Program-made: the position numbers and the translations under genes
Part shown: positions 1-5,826 of the stretch, piece after piece
Numbering within the stretch: position 1 is the stretch's first letter
Layout of the letters: every line of letters begins with the position of its first letter
From: Thermoplasmata archaeon
GTDB lineage: Archaea > Thermoplasmatota > Thermoplasmata > Thermoplasmatales > Thermoplasmataceae
Reading direction: 5' to 3'
DNA length: 7,143 bases
NCBI GenBank assembly: GCA_021806345.1
Contig: JAJZXP010000240.1
Location: forward strand, 1 to 7,143
Notes under the pieces: generated by a model
The model's database searches: none
What the model was told of the DNA's origin: nothing
Seen by the model: the letters and a program-made list of their open reading frames with translations, nothing else

Positions 1-2
1 AC

Positions 3-815
3 ATTGGTTCCACAAGCCATTGCTTCAATTGGAGGTAGTCCATATCCTTCGTTGTCAGATAGATATAAAAACAGATCAGCCGCGGCCATATATTCTCTGA
101 CCTCTTGGATATTTTTTTGCCCTAGGAATTTAATGTTTTCAAATTTTTTTGAATACCCAACCAATTCATTGCTCCGTGCCACCCATCCCTGCGTTGGACC
201 AATATGGTAAAATTCTATTTCTGGATTCCCTGCTAATTCCTTAATGATTATATCGATTCTTTTTCTGGGGTTGAAATCGCTGACCATAAGGACATGTACC
301 TTTCCATTGTCCGGATACGGATTTATTCCGCCTGGATAAAAATATGAATGGTTTATGGGGATGTTAATGACCTTTATCCTATCCTGATCTATATCCATGC
401 ATTTCAAAAATGATTTCTTTCCTACTTGGGTGGAAAGCAATATATTTTCGACCTTCAGGGATCTATCGTAGCTTAGTCTATATGCAATTTTGTCATAAGT
501 GGAATTCATATAAATATCCGGGTTTGTATAAGGAATAATGTCATGGATAGTGACCAAATTAGTTCCTCTTATGGCGACATCATTTGAGAGAGCGTGAACA
601 ACTTTGCTATTATCTGATTTAATTGCCGAGAAGAGATATTGAAATAAAACACCAAAATAAGGTTTTCCCAGTAATGAAAGTTCAATCTTTTTTACTGGAA
701 CGCGCTTATATAACAAATTTACTTTATTGAGACTGCTCAGAGTATTCTGAACATAAGTCTTTGTTCCTGAATCAGACTTTATCTCTGGAAATACTATAGA
801 AATATTGTTCTTCAA
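3..815 (-). CDS. GT4-family glycosyltransferase, 3' end cut by window edge
   Basis: This is a partial retaining glycosyltransferase of the GT-B fold (GT4, Glycos_transf_1 type), predicted to transfer a sugar from a nucleotide donor to a growing lipid-linked or surface glycan on the cytoplasmic side. There are 271 whole codons in the window. The N-terminal half contains a TIHDIIPY stretch (about residues 89-96), typical of the acceptor-side domain. The donor domain starts near VSDFNPRKR (about 178-186) and reaches the EX7E motif, Glu256 and Glu264, within NEGYGLPPIEAMACG. The frame is closed upstream by TAA at 837-839, and no ATG lies before the first beta strand (NISIVFPE), so TTG at 815-813 is the only reasonable start. 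The rest of the donor domain, perhaps 80-110 residues, lies left of the window. The gene is divergent from the 968 glycosyltransferase. Family is confident; donor and acceptor sugars cannot be told. Confidence 0.9.
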   Translation of the reverse strand, partial: MKNNISIVFPEIKSDSGTKTYVQNTLSSLNKVNLLYKRVPVKKIELSLLGKPYFGVLFQYLFSAIKSDNSKVVHALSNDVAIRGTNLVTIHDIIPYTNPDIYMNSTYDKIAYRLSYDRSLKVENILLSTQVGKKSFLKCMDIDQDRIKVINIPINHSYFYPGGINPYPDNGKVHVLMVSDFNPRKRIDIIIKELAGNPEIEFYHIGPTQGWVARSNELVGYSKKFENIKFLGQKNIQEVREYMAAADLFLYLSDNEGYGLPPIEAMACGTN

Positions 816-841
816 TTTCTCTTCGTTATACCTTGGTTAAC

Positions 842-852
842 TTTAATTTTTA
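842..852 (-). promoter_or_regulatory. Candidate box A (TATA) for the leftward glycosyltransferase
   Basis: On the minus strand this reads TAAAAATTAAA, an AT-only run whose centre lies about 32 bp before the TTG start at 815. With the usual archaeal spacing of about 26 bp from box A to transcription start, the mRNA would begin within a few bases of the start codon, a near-leaderless transcript. AT-rich runs are common in this spacer, so the call is tentative. Confidence 0.35.
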
Positions 853-906
853 CATTCAGCAAAATAATTATTGAGGCAAACAAATCTAAACCATAAAGAC
901 CAGAGT

Positions 907-922
907 CCTGTGAAAACACAGG
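907..922. repeat. Perfect 6-bp inverted repeat with AAAA centre
   Basis: CCTGTG (907-912), AAAA (913-916) and CACAGG (917-922) form a perfect inverted repeat. It is markedly more GC-rich than the spacer around it. It lies directly before the box A candidate of the rightward glycosyltransferase, where archaeal regulators or TFB contact the DNA, so it may be an operator. It is not followed by a T-run on either strand and sits upstream of both divergent genes, so a terminator role is unlikely. Its function is inferred only. Confidence 0.5.
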
Positions 923-934
923 CATAAAAATTTA
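923..934 (+). promoter_or_regulatory. Candidate box A (TATA) for the 968 glycosyltransferase
   Basis: CATAAAAATTTA is AT-rich and centred about 40 bp before the ATG at 968. This predicts transcription start near 954 and a leader of roughly 14 bases. That leader would consist of two tandem copies of GAATTGG (954-960 and 961-967), the second touching the ATG. No convincing Shine-Dalgarno match is present. Confidence 0.4.
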
Positions 935-967
935 ACTTCGTATTATTTACTGAGAATTGGGAATTGG

Positions 968-2113
968 ATGAGTTGCTCTGTATTGTTTGTAGTGGAATCG
1001 AATATGAATAGTTATGGAGGGACTGAAAGGTGGATTAACGATTTTGCTAGAGTAAACCATGGATTTTTCAAAAAATATGGTATCGTTAAATTAAAAAGTG
1101 AAATCAATAAAAACGACGGTCTAATTAGGAATTTCGAGTCAGATTTAGGAATGGAACTTTTTGAATTTTGTGATGTAAATAAAAAAATGATTTCTAAGAA
1201 ACTTAGAAAATTATTTGGTGAGAAATTATATCAATACTTCATTTATCAAATCTTAATATATGTGTATAATTTCAAGTCACGTAAAGAACTGAAGCGGTAT
1301 GAAGTAGCATATATTACGAGTTATGCAATGATTGTTCCAATAAAACTTTTAACCCCAAAAATCAAAATAGTATATGGTACACATAACAATGATTTTTCCA
1401 CATTACGGGGGAGGGGAGTATTTTCTACTGGAAAGATCCATGCAAGACTATCACTTATCCTAGTTAATCTCATACATTTTATAACTGCTCAAGATGGTGG
1501 CTTCCCAACAGGGAATACTGAGTCCATAACTGTTGAAAATGGAGTTGACATCAGGAAATTTTATTTGGAAAAGAAAATGAAATCAAGCAACATAATAGAA
1601 GTTTTATATGTAGGAAGATTAGAAGAATACAAAGGAATAAAAATTGCACTGGATGCATTTAAGCTTCTTCCGGAGGATCGCTATCATTTCACAGTATGTG
1701 GTGATGGCTCATTGAAGAAATATGTTCAGGATAATATGCCTAAAAACTCAAAACTAGTTTCAAATGCAGATGACCTATCGTTACAGGCAATATATCGAAG
1801 GAGTGATATTCTAGTATTTCCTTCTATGACCGAAACGTTTGGTTTGGTTGTCCTAGAGGCGCTTGCAAGTGGCGTTTTTTGTGTTCTTTCTGAACAACTT
1901 AAGCCTAAATTTGAAGAATTCCTTAAATTTGGAATGATCGCTTATTGTGAAAGAAGTGGACACTCTTTTGCCAATATGATAATGAGTCATGAGAATAACC
2001 TTCCAGATGATGAAGCTATAATGAATTGCTTCAGGTTTATCAGTGAAAAATATTCTATTTATTCAAGATATCCAATTCTTGCTGAGAGGATTAACAAAAT
2101 GTGCAGTGGCTGA
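968..2113 (+). CDS. GT4-family glycosyltransferase
   Basis: This 381-residue protein is a complete GT-B glycosyltransferase of the GT4 type, close to the usual 350-400 residue length. The N-terminal acceptor domain opens with a beta strand (VLFVVES) and a glycine-rich GGTER loop (residues 17-21), the usual place for donor-phosphate contacts. The hinge region carries NGVDIRKF (191-198). The donor domain shows YVGRLEEYKG (214-223), CGDGSL (244-249), and the EX7E motif with Glu289 and Glu297 in ETFGLVVLEALASG. There is no signal peptide or clear membrane helix, so it should work at the cytoplasmic face. ATG 968 is preceded in frame by TGA at 911-913 with no other usable start. The gene is very AT-rich: bases 1201-1260 hold only 11 G or C. 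It is divergent from the leftward glycosyltransferase and convergent with the sulfatase-like gene. Substrate is unknown. Confidence 0.93.
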   Translation: MSCSVLFVVESNMNSYGGTERWINDFARVNHGFFKKYGIVKLKSEINKNDGLIRNFESDLGMELFEFCDVNKKMISKKLRKLFGEKLYQYFIYQILIYVYNFKSRKELKRYEVAYITSYAMIVPIKLLTPKIKIVYGTHNNDFSTLRGRGVFSTGKIHARLSLILVNLIHFITAQDGGFPTGNTESITVENGVDIRKFYLEKKMKSSNIIEVLYVGRLEEYKGIKIALDAFKLLPEDRYHFTVCGDGSLKKYVQDNMPKNSKLVSNADDLSLQAIYRRSDILVFPSMTETFGLVVLEALASGVFCVLSEQLKPKFEEFLKFGMIAYCERSGHSFANMIMSHENNLPDDEAIMNCFRFISEKYSIYSRYPILAERINKMCSG

Positions 2114-2150
2114 TTTTATTTAGAGTACTGCTATTTCCAGAGCGAGAAAA

Positions 2151-2168
2151 TGTGTTTTTGTTGTTTAA
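2151..2168 (+). terminator. Oligo-T termination signal after the 968 glycosyltransferase
   Basis: A T-rich tract (TGTGTTTTTGTTGTTTAA) lies about 40 bp after the stop at 2113 on the coding strand. Archaeal RNA polymerase commonly terminates at such T-runs without a hairpin. It falls in the 88-bp gap between two convergent genes, where termination is expected. Confidence 0.45.
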
Positions 2169-2186
2169 TACTTACTTTCTCCTCAT

Positions 2187-2199
2187 TAAAGAAAATGAA
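2187..2199 (-). terminator. Oligo-T termination signal after the sulfatase-like gene
   Basis: Read on the minus strand this is TTCATTTTCTTTA, beginning a few bases after the TAG stop of the sulfatase-like gene (2204-2202). A T-rich tract this close to the stop in a convergent gap is a plausible archaeal terminator. No stem-loop was found. Confidence 0.35.
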
Positions 2200-2201
2200 A
2201 T

Positions 2202-3557
2202 CTAGCTGAATGGCACTACGGCTTTTTGATCAAAAATTAATATATCGTCAAGAATACCTGAATCCATAATTTCCTTTCTATCTGGTGTTACGAATTTACC
2301 ATTTTTCGTAAATTCCAATATCGTACCGTTTTCTCCATCAATACATATTTTTTGGTTATCTTTAAATGCTGCTAACCTTCGTATGTTAAGGGAATCATAG
2401 GCCACAGAAAGTCTCCTGGTGTTTTCTTTCTTGATACCCCTCAAAAACCATTCCGTATCGTGCAAAGTACCGTAACTCTCCGAAAAAACTACATCTGTTA
2501 GAGGCATTTCATAGCTCACATCACTTTGAATGTTTCGAATCAAATTATATATATCACTGTTAGTGCATAACTTATAAATACTTCTTCCAACGGGATTTTT
2601 AGGATACTTTATGATAAGGGGGACCCTCACCAATTCATCGAATAGAAATGTTCCATGTCCTCCAAATCCGTTCTCCCAGAATGCCTGACCATGATCAGAT
2701 GTGACTACTATGAGAGTATTGTCCCACATACCATTTTTTTTCAGCGTTGTAAACAACTTTAGAAGAAAATTCTTAACCTTTACACTCTCTTGTAGATATT
2801 CTTTTTTAATTTTGTTGAGGGACGAAACTTTCATTCTGTCATCGCTGATAAGTTCTTTGTAAAGATCATAAATAGAAAAAGGGGTTGGGTAAGGTTCATG
2901 CATCTCCATTATATTCAAAAAAATTGAGAATGGTCTTATGAAAGAGGAATCTTGCAATAATCTCAATATCTGAGTTGCCCCTTTTTCCAATGGATATCCC
3001 AGGGCCATCGAGAGAGTTTTAGTTTCTCTCTTCTGTTTGTATAACTTTAAGACCTGACCAAATTCCCCCTGCTTTGAGAGTTTAAAGATGATATCCTTCC
3101 TTGAATAAGCTCCCAGTTTATCAGAAAGTGCTGTAAGATAATTGTCGTAATCTATCTGGGACGGTGGGAACTCATAATATTGGAAAATATCAAAGCCTCT
3201 TTCAAAAACTGTTCCCGGTCTAACATTTACATTAGTTGAAATTCCATAATTTGAATATCCATTCTTTTTCAGATATTCGAAGATTGTCTCATGTTTAAAC
3301 TCTGTAAATGATTTATTTGGTGCGAATTCCTTTGGCAGTTTATAGGTTTTTGTCTCATGTATCCCATGCTCTAAAGGATATCTGCCAGTAAATAAAGAAA
3401 TATGTGACGGCACTGTCCATGGTGATGTGGCAATGCAGTTTTCATAGACAGTAAATTCATTGAAAACTTCAGAGTTCATTTTCAATAGTTCATTGAAATC
3501 CAGAGTATCCTTTCTGAGAGTGTCAAGAACTATCAAAAGGATGTCGGGTTTATCCAT
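2202..3557 (-). CDS. Alkaline-phosphatase-superfamily sulfatase-like protein with Thr at the nucleophile position
   Basis: The 451-residue protein belongs to the sulfatase (PF00884) branch of the alkaline phosphatase superfamily. It starts directly on the first metal-binding strand, DILLIVLDTLRKD (Asp12), with no signal peptide or membrane helix, so it is predicted to be cytosolic. The catalytic segment is SPWTVPSH (residues 45-52) followed by LFTGRYPLEHG. The formylglycine consensus C-x-P-S-R reads T-V-P-S-H, so Thr48 would be the nucleophile and formylglycine cannot form. Further conserved sites are MEMHEPYP (217-224), the metal-binding SDHG (287-290) and GGHG (299-302). Thr nucleophiles occur in this superfamily in phosphotransferases such as LtaS and EptA, so a phosphoryl or sulfuryl transferase or phosphodiesterase is as likely as a sulfatase. 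Its ATG abuts the TAA of the CysD-like gene upstream, so the two are cotranscribed and probably translationally coupled. The substrate may be a glycan or its precursor; this is inferred from neighbours. Confidence 0.88.
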   Translation of the reverse strand: MDKPDILLIVLDTLRKDTLDFNELLKMNSEVFNEFTVYENCIATSPWTVPSHISLFTGRYPLEHGIHETKTYKLPKEFAPNKSFTEFKHETIFEYLKKNGYSNYGISTNVNVRPGTVFERGFDIFQYYEFPPSQIDYDNYLTALSDKLGAYSRKDIIFKLSKQGEFGQVLKLYKQKRETKTLSMALGYPLEKGATQILRLLQDSSFIRPFSIFLNIMEMHEPYPTPFSIYDLYKELISDDRMKVSSLNKIKKEYLQESVKVKNFLLKLFTTLKKNGMWDNTLIVVTSDHGQAFWENGFGGHGTFLFDELVRVPLIIKYPKNPVGRSIYKLCTNSDIYNLIRNIQSDVSYEMPLTDVVFSESYGTLHDTEWFLRGIKKENTRRLSVAYDSLNIRRLAAFKDNQKICIDGENGTILEFTKNGKFVTPDRKEIMDSGILDDILIFDQKAVVPFS

Positions 3558-4370
3558 TTACATATATCCCAATTCTCTTAGTTTTTCCATGATACCTTCT
3601 TTGTCCTGTGACCTTCCAGCCCTTTCTTCTGTTTTATCCATATCTTGTTCCCACGCTGGCCTGGTGTCTGAAGGAGATGAATCATAAATTCCATCAATTG
3701 ATCTATAGCCCTTATAATAGAGTGGGTGTATTGGAAGATTAAACTTAAAAATGTACTTCCAAATATCTGATTCTGTAAAAGTTAATATTGGGTGAACTCT
3801 GGTATGATCAGCATTTTCTCTCCGCCTCATAAAGAGTTCGGTGGATCTGGCCGCATTCTCGTCCCATCTTACCCCAACAAAAGCGCAGTCGAATCTATTT
3901 TTAGTAATTATGTTCTTTAAAGGCACTGTTTTCAGGAGGTGGTTTGCAACTTCGGAATCGAGATCATAGTGAAACTTATCACCGTTATAACCCAGAGATT
4001 TTATCTCTAATTGATTTTCTTTGGTCAGTTTATTTACATGTATGTATCCATCATTATCGATATTGTTGAGTACATCATCATTTTTAGCTGAAATGACCTT
4101 AAGTTTCCATTCTTTTCCAATCTCATTCAACATTTTAATCGTTTCTGGATAATGCATTCCGTGGTCAATGAATATCGAAAAAATAATACCGTTTTGGTCT
4201 TTAAGATACTCCCTAACAAGGTGAAGCATTACAGTCGAATCCTTTCCAGTGCTCCAAATTACAGCAGGTCTTTTAAAATTGCTAAAAGCATCCCTAATAA
4301 CTGTGTCTGCAATACTAATTTTAGATTCTAGACTCAAAATCGTCTCGGCGTGTTTTCCCGGTTGAACCAT
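3558..4370 (-). CDS. CysD-like PP-loop ATP pyrophosphatase (PAPS reductase / sulfate adenylyltransferase subunit 2 family)
   Basis: The 270-residue protein matches the PAPS reductase/CysD family of N-type ATP pyrophosphatases. The PP-loop is STGKDS (residues 40-45) in AVIWSTGKDSTVMLH, with the next strand IFIDHGMHYPET (67-77), as in CysD (HVDTGWKF). The segment FVGVRWDENAARS (164-176) fits the CysD GGARRDEEKSR region. The C-terminus, EERAGRSQDKEGIM followed by LGYM, matches the CysD tail (SERQGR, RQGYF). This favours sulfate adenylyltransferase subunit 2 over CysH: the Cys-rich C-terminal signature of APS reductases and of DndC is absent. CysD normally needs the GTPase CysN to drive APS formation, and none is in the window. 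The ATG at 4370 fits a leaderless start behind a box A at 4391-4400. It is the first gene of a two-gene operon with the sulfatase-like gene. Likely role: activating sulfate, or another oxyanion, by adenylation for glycan modification (inferred). Confidence 0.88.
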   Translation of the reverse strand: MVQPGKHAETILSLESKISIADTVIRDAFSNFKRPAVIWSTGKDSTVMLHLVREYLKDQNGIIFSIFIDHGMHYPETIKMLNEIGKEWKLKVISAKNDDVLNNIDNDGYIHVNKLTKENQLEIKSLGYNGDKFHYDLDSEVANHLLKTVPLKNIITKNRFDCAFVGVRWDENAARSTELFMRRRENADHTRVHPILTFTESDIWKYIFKFNLPIHPLYYKGYRSIDGIYDSSPSDTRPAWEQDMDKTEERAGRSQDKEGIMEKLRELGYM

Positions 4371-4390
4371 TATGTGGAGATTATTTTAAG

Positions 4391-4401
4391 CAATATAATC
4401 C
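4391..4401 (-). promoter_or_regulatory. Box A (TATA) for the CysD-like/sulfatase-like operon
   Basis: The minus strand reads GGATTATATTG here, with TATAAT/ATTATA centred about 26 bp before the ATG at 4370. That is the spacing expected when transcription begins at the start codon itself, so the operon is probably transcribed as a leaderless mRNA. The bases just before the ATG contain no Shine-Dalgarno sequence, in agreement. Confidence 0.55.
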
Positions 4402-4413
4402 TTGCTGAGCAAG
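4401..4413. repeat. 5-bp inverted repeat next to the CysD-like promoter
   Basis: CTTGC (4401-4405), TGA, GCAAG (4409-4413) is a perfect short inverted repeat lying immediately upstream of the box A of the operon. Its position mirrors the 907-922 repeat before the 968 promoter, although the sequences differ. It could be a regulator site, but five-base arms also arise by chance. Confidence 0.35.
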
Positions 4414-4566
4414 TGACTGAACCACACCTATCTAAATCGAAAATTAATTATTCTACACTGTTGTCTGAACTAAACTAATAAGCTGCTGGCATTTGGCGGA
4501 CTACTAAATAATCTTTTATAGATTATATGGAAGATTCTTTAACATAAAGAAGGGGCGATTGTGAAG
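4414..4566. other. Non-coding spacer between divergent transcription units
   Basis: No credible gene was found here. The stretch contains a TTTTATA element (4514-4520) inside a 6-bp inverted repeat (ATAATC at 4508-4513, GATTAT at 4521-4526). This could be an additional rightward box A giving a leader of about 65 bases for the 4609 gene. A purine-rich GAAGGGGCG (4549-4557) precedes a GTG that opens only three codons. No tRNA-like or other RNA fold was recognised. Confidence 0.3.
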
Positions 4567-4587
4567 TTATAAAACCAAGTTTTATTT
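4567..4587 (+). promoter_or_regulatory. Candidate box A elements for the 4609 glycosyltransferase
   Basis: Two overlapping possibilities exist: TTATAAAA at 4567-4574, predicting transcription start near 4597, and TTTATTTT at 4581-4588, predicting a start near 4610. The second would make the GTG at 4609 the first codon of a leaderless mRNA. Both are upstream of the alternative ATG at 4669, which would then have a leader of 60-70 bases. Confidence 0.4.
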
Positions 4588-4608
4588 TCTATTCATTATA
4601 CACAACTC

Positions 4609-5784
4609 GTGCAAATAAACGAAATACCTGGTTTAAACAATTTTGAAAAGGAAACTCTTGCATCACATATGAATCAGAAGGTAGTTCAGATTGCGCATGG
4701 AAGAATATTACCGGAATATTCCAGTGCTTACTCACTCAGATCCCATTTTCTTGTAAATAAACTAAACCGAAAGCTCATATCTGTTGCTGGTACCATCATC
4801 AAGGATGAAAGATCCGAATATGCCGAACAGTACAGATCGCTTTTACTAACAGGACTTGCGTTTCTAAAAGGGAACCGTTCACTTGAAATTTTAATCTCAA
4901 GAGGGAGATTTCTAAGAAAAAAATACTTAAACCGACTTAAGGATTTGGTAAAATTGTCTGAAATAATAATTTTTGAAGGTCCATGGCAATATCCGCTTGT
5001 AAAGGACTATCTACATGACAAACTAGTAGTTTACGATGCCCATAATATTGAATACATACTCAGAAATCAAAATATCTTCCAGGAAGAATGCAAAATGATA
5101 GAAGGTGAACTTCTGGCCAGATCGGACTTAGTACTTTCATTCACTAAAAAAGACATTAAAAGTTTCATTGAAATCTACGGTGTCGATGAAAAGAAAGTGT
5201 TTTATGCACCACATGAAATTGACAAAGGCGGATCTCAGTGGAGAGGGGAGGATTCGAACAGCATTGTGTTCATCGGCTCTGTTTATTCCGCCAACAATTC
5301 AGCACTCGACAGAATTCAGGATATGGCATCAAAAAATCCACAATTCACTTTCGAAATAATTGGAAGCGCAAAACCAACGAAGGGGTCCAAAATGAAAAAC
5401 ATGGTGTTTCATGGGGTCGTGGACGATTCTAAAAAAAGTGAAATCATGAGCAGATGCTTTCTTGCTTTGAACCCGGTGACTGAAGGTAGCGGGAGAAATC
5501 TAAAGATGGTCGACTACCTTGCCCATGGGTTGCCCATATTGAGCACACCCATAGGTGTAAGAGGATTTGAGGATTACTATATATCAGATTCCATTGTCAT
5601 TTGTGAATCGGATGAGTTCGATGAAAATATAAAGAGATTATCAGAAAACAGGAAAAAGATCAAGGAGATGTCAGTTAACGCTGAAAAACTGTATAATAAA
5701 ATAATAGAATCAGAGAACAGAATAGATGTGGACGAGTTAATATTGAAGGCATACTGTGGAAAAAAGGAATCCGAAAAAGTCTAA
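4609..5784 (+). CDS. GT4-like glycosyltransferase (GTG start, or ATG at 4669)
   Basis: This is a GT-B glycosyltransferase of 391 residues from GTG 4609, or 371 from ATG 4669. The first recognisable beta strand, KVVQIAHG, begins three residues after Met21, so the ATG gives the more typical family N-terminus. The GTG fits a leaderless promoter better and cannot be excluded. Conserved features are YDAHNIEYILRNQ (residues 142-154), typical of this GT4 subgroup, FIGSVYSANN (221-230) at the start of the donor domain, and GSGRNLKMVDYLAHGLPIL (293-311). In this last motif Asp302 occupies the place of the second Glu of EX7E. The C-terminus is lysine-rich and there is no membrane helix. The epimerase/dehydratase gene follows 41 bp later on the same strand and is probably cotranscribed. 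Likely role: addition of one sugar to a surface or N-linked glycan; substrate unknown. Confidence 0.9.
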   Translation: MQINEIPGLNNFEKETLASHMNQKVVQIAHGRILPEYSSAYSLRSHFLVNKLNRKLISVAGTIIKDERSEYAEQYRSLLLTGLAFLKGNRSLEILISRGRFLRKKYLNRLKDLVKLSEIIIFEGPWQYPLVKDYLHDKLVVYDAHNIEYILRNQNIFQEECKMIEGELLARSDLVLSFTKKDIKSFIEIYGVDEKKVFYAPHEIDKGGSQWRGEDSNSIVFIGSVYSANNSALDRIQDMASKNPQFTFEIIGSAKPTKGSKMKNMVFHGVVDDSKKSEIMSRCFLALNPVTEGSGRNLKMVDYLAHGLPILSTPIGVRGFEDYYISDSIVICESDEFDENIKRLSENRKKIKEMSVNAEKLYNKIIESENRIDVDELILKAYCGKKESEKV

Positions 5785-5818
5785 AATCCAGTGATTCCGT
5801 CTCTGCCAGAATCAATAA

Positions 5819-5826
5819 CATATTTA
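5819..5826 (+). promoter_or_regulatory. Candidate box A before the epimerase motif
   Basis: CATATTTA lies in the 41-bp gap after the 4609 glycosyltransferase. With usual archaeal spacing it would start transcription near 5849, just before the codons AAT ATA TGT CTA that lead into the glycine motif. If used, the ATG at 5826 would be outside the transcript. The match is weak, and cotranscription from the upstream gene is equally possible. Confidence 0.25.

Noticed and set aside
4..210. Plus-strand open frame of 68 codons at the left end
   Set aside because: It lies antisense to the donor domain of the leftward GT4 glycosyltransferase, whose EX7E motif is unmistakable; the plus-strand product has no recognisable pattern.
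907..922. Inverted repeat as an intrinsic terminator or CRISPR-like repeat
   Set aside because: It is upstream of both flanking genes, has no T-run, and occurs once only.
3460..3687. Plus-strand open frame spanning the CysD-like/sulfatase-like junction
   Set aside because: It overlaps two well-supported minus-strand genes and its translation is low-complexity Ser-rich with no family resemblance.
3558..4370. CysD-like gene as a DNA phosphorothioation gene (dndC) or an APS/PAPS reductase (cysH)
   Set aside because: No iron-sulfur Cys pattern or CysH C-terminal Cys signature is seen, the C-terminal ER-GR-LGY tail matches CysD, and no other dnd gene is nearby.
5168..5432. Two short plus-strand open frames inside the third glycosyltransferase
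   Set aside because: They are alternative-frame shadows of the conserved GT-B donor domain.
5519..5537. Direct repeat TTGCCCAT (5519-5526 and 5530-5537)
   Set aside because: It lies within codons for the conserved LAHGLPIL motif, so the repetition is explained by protein sequence.
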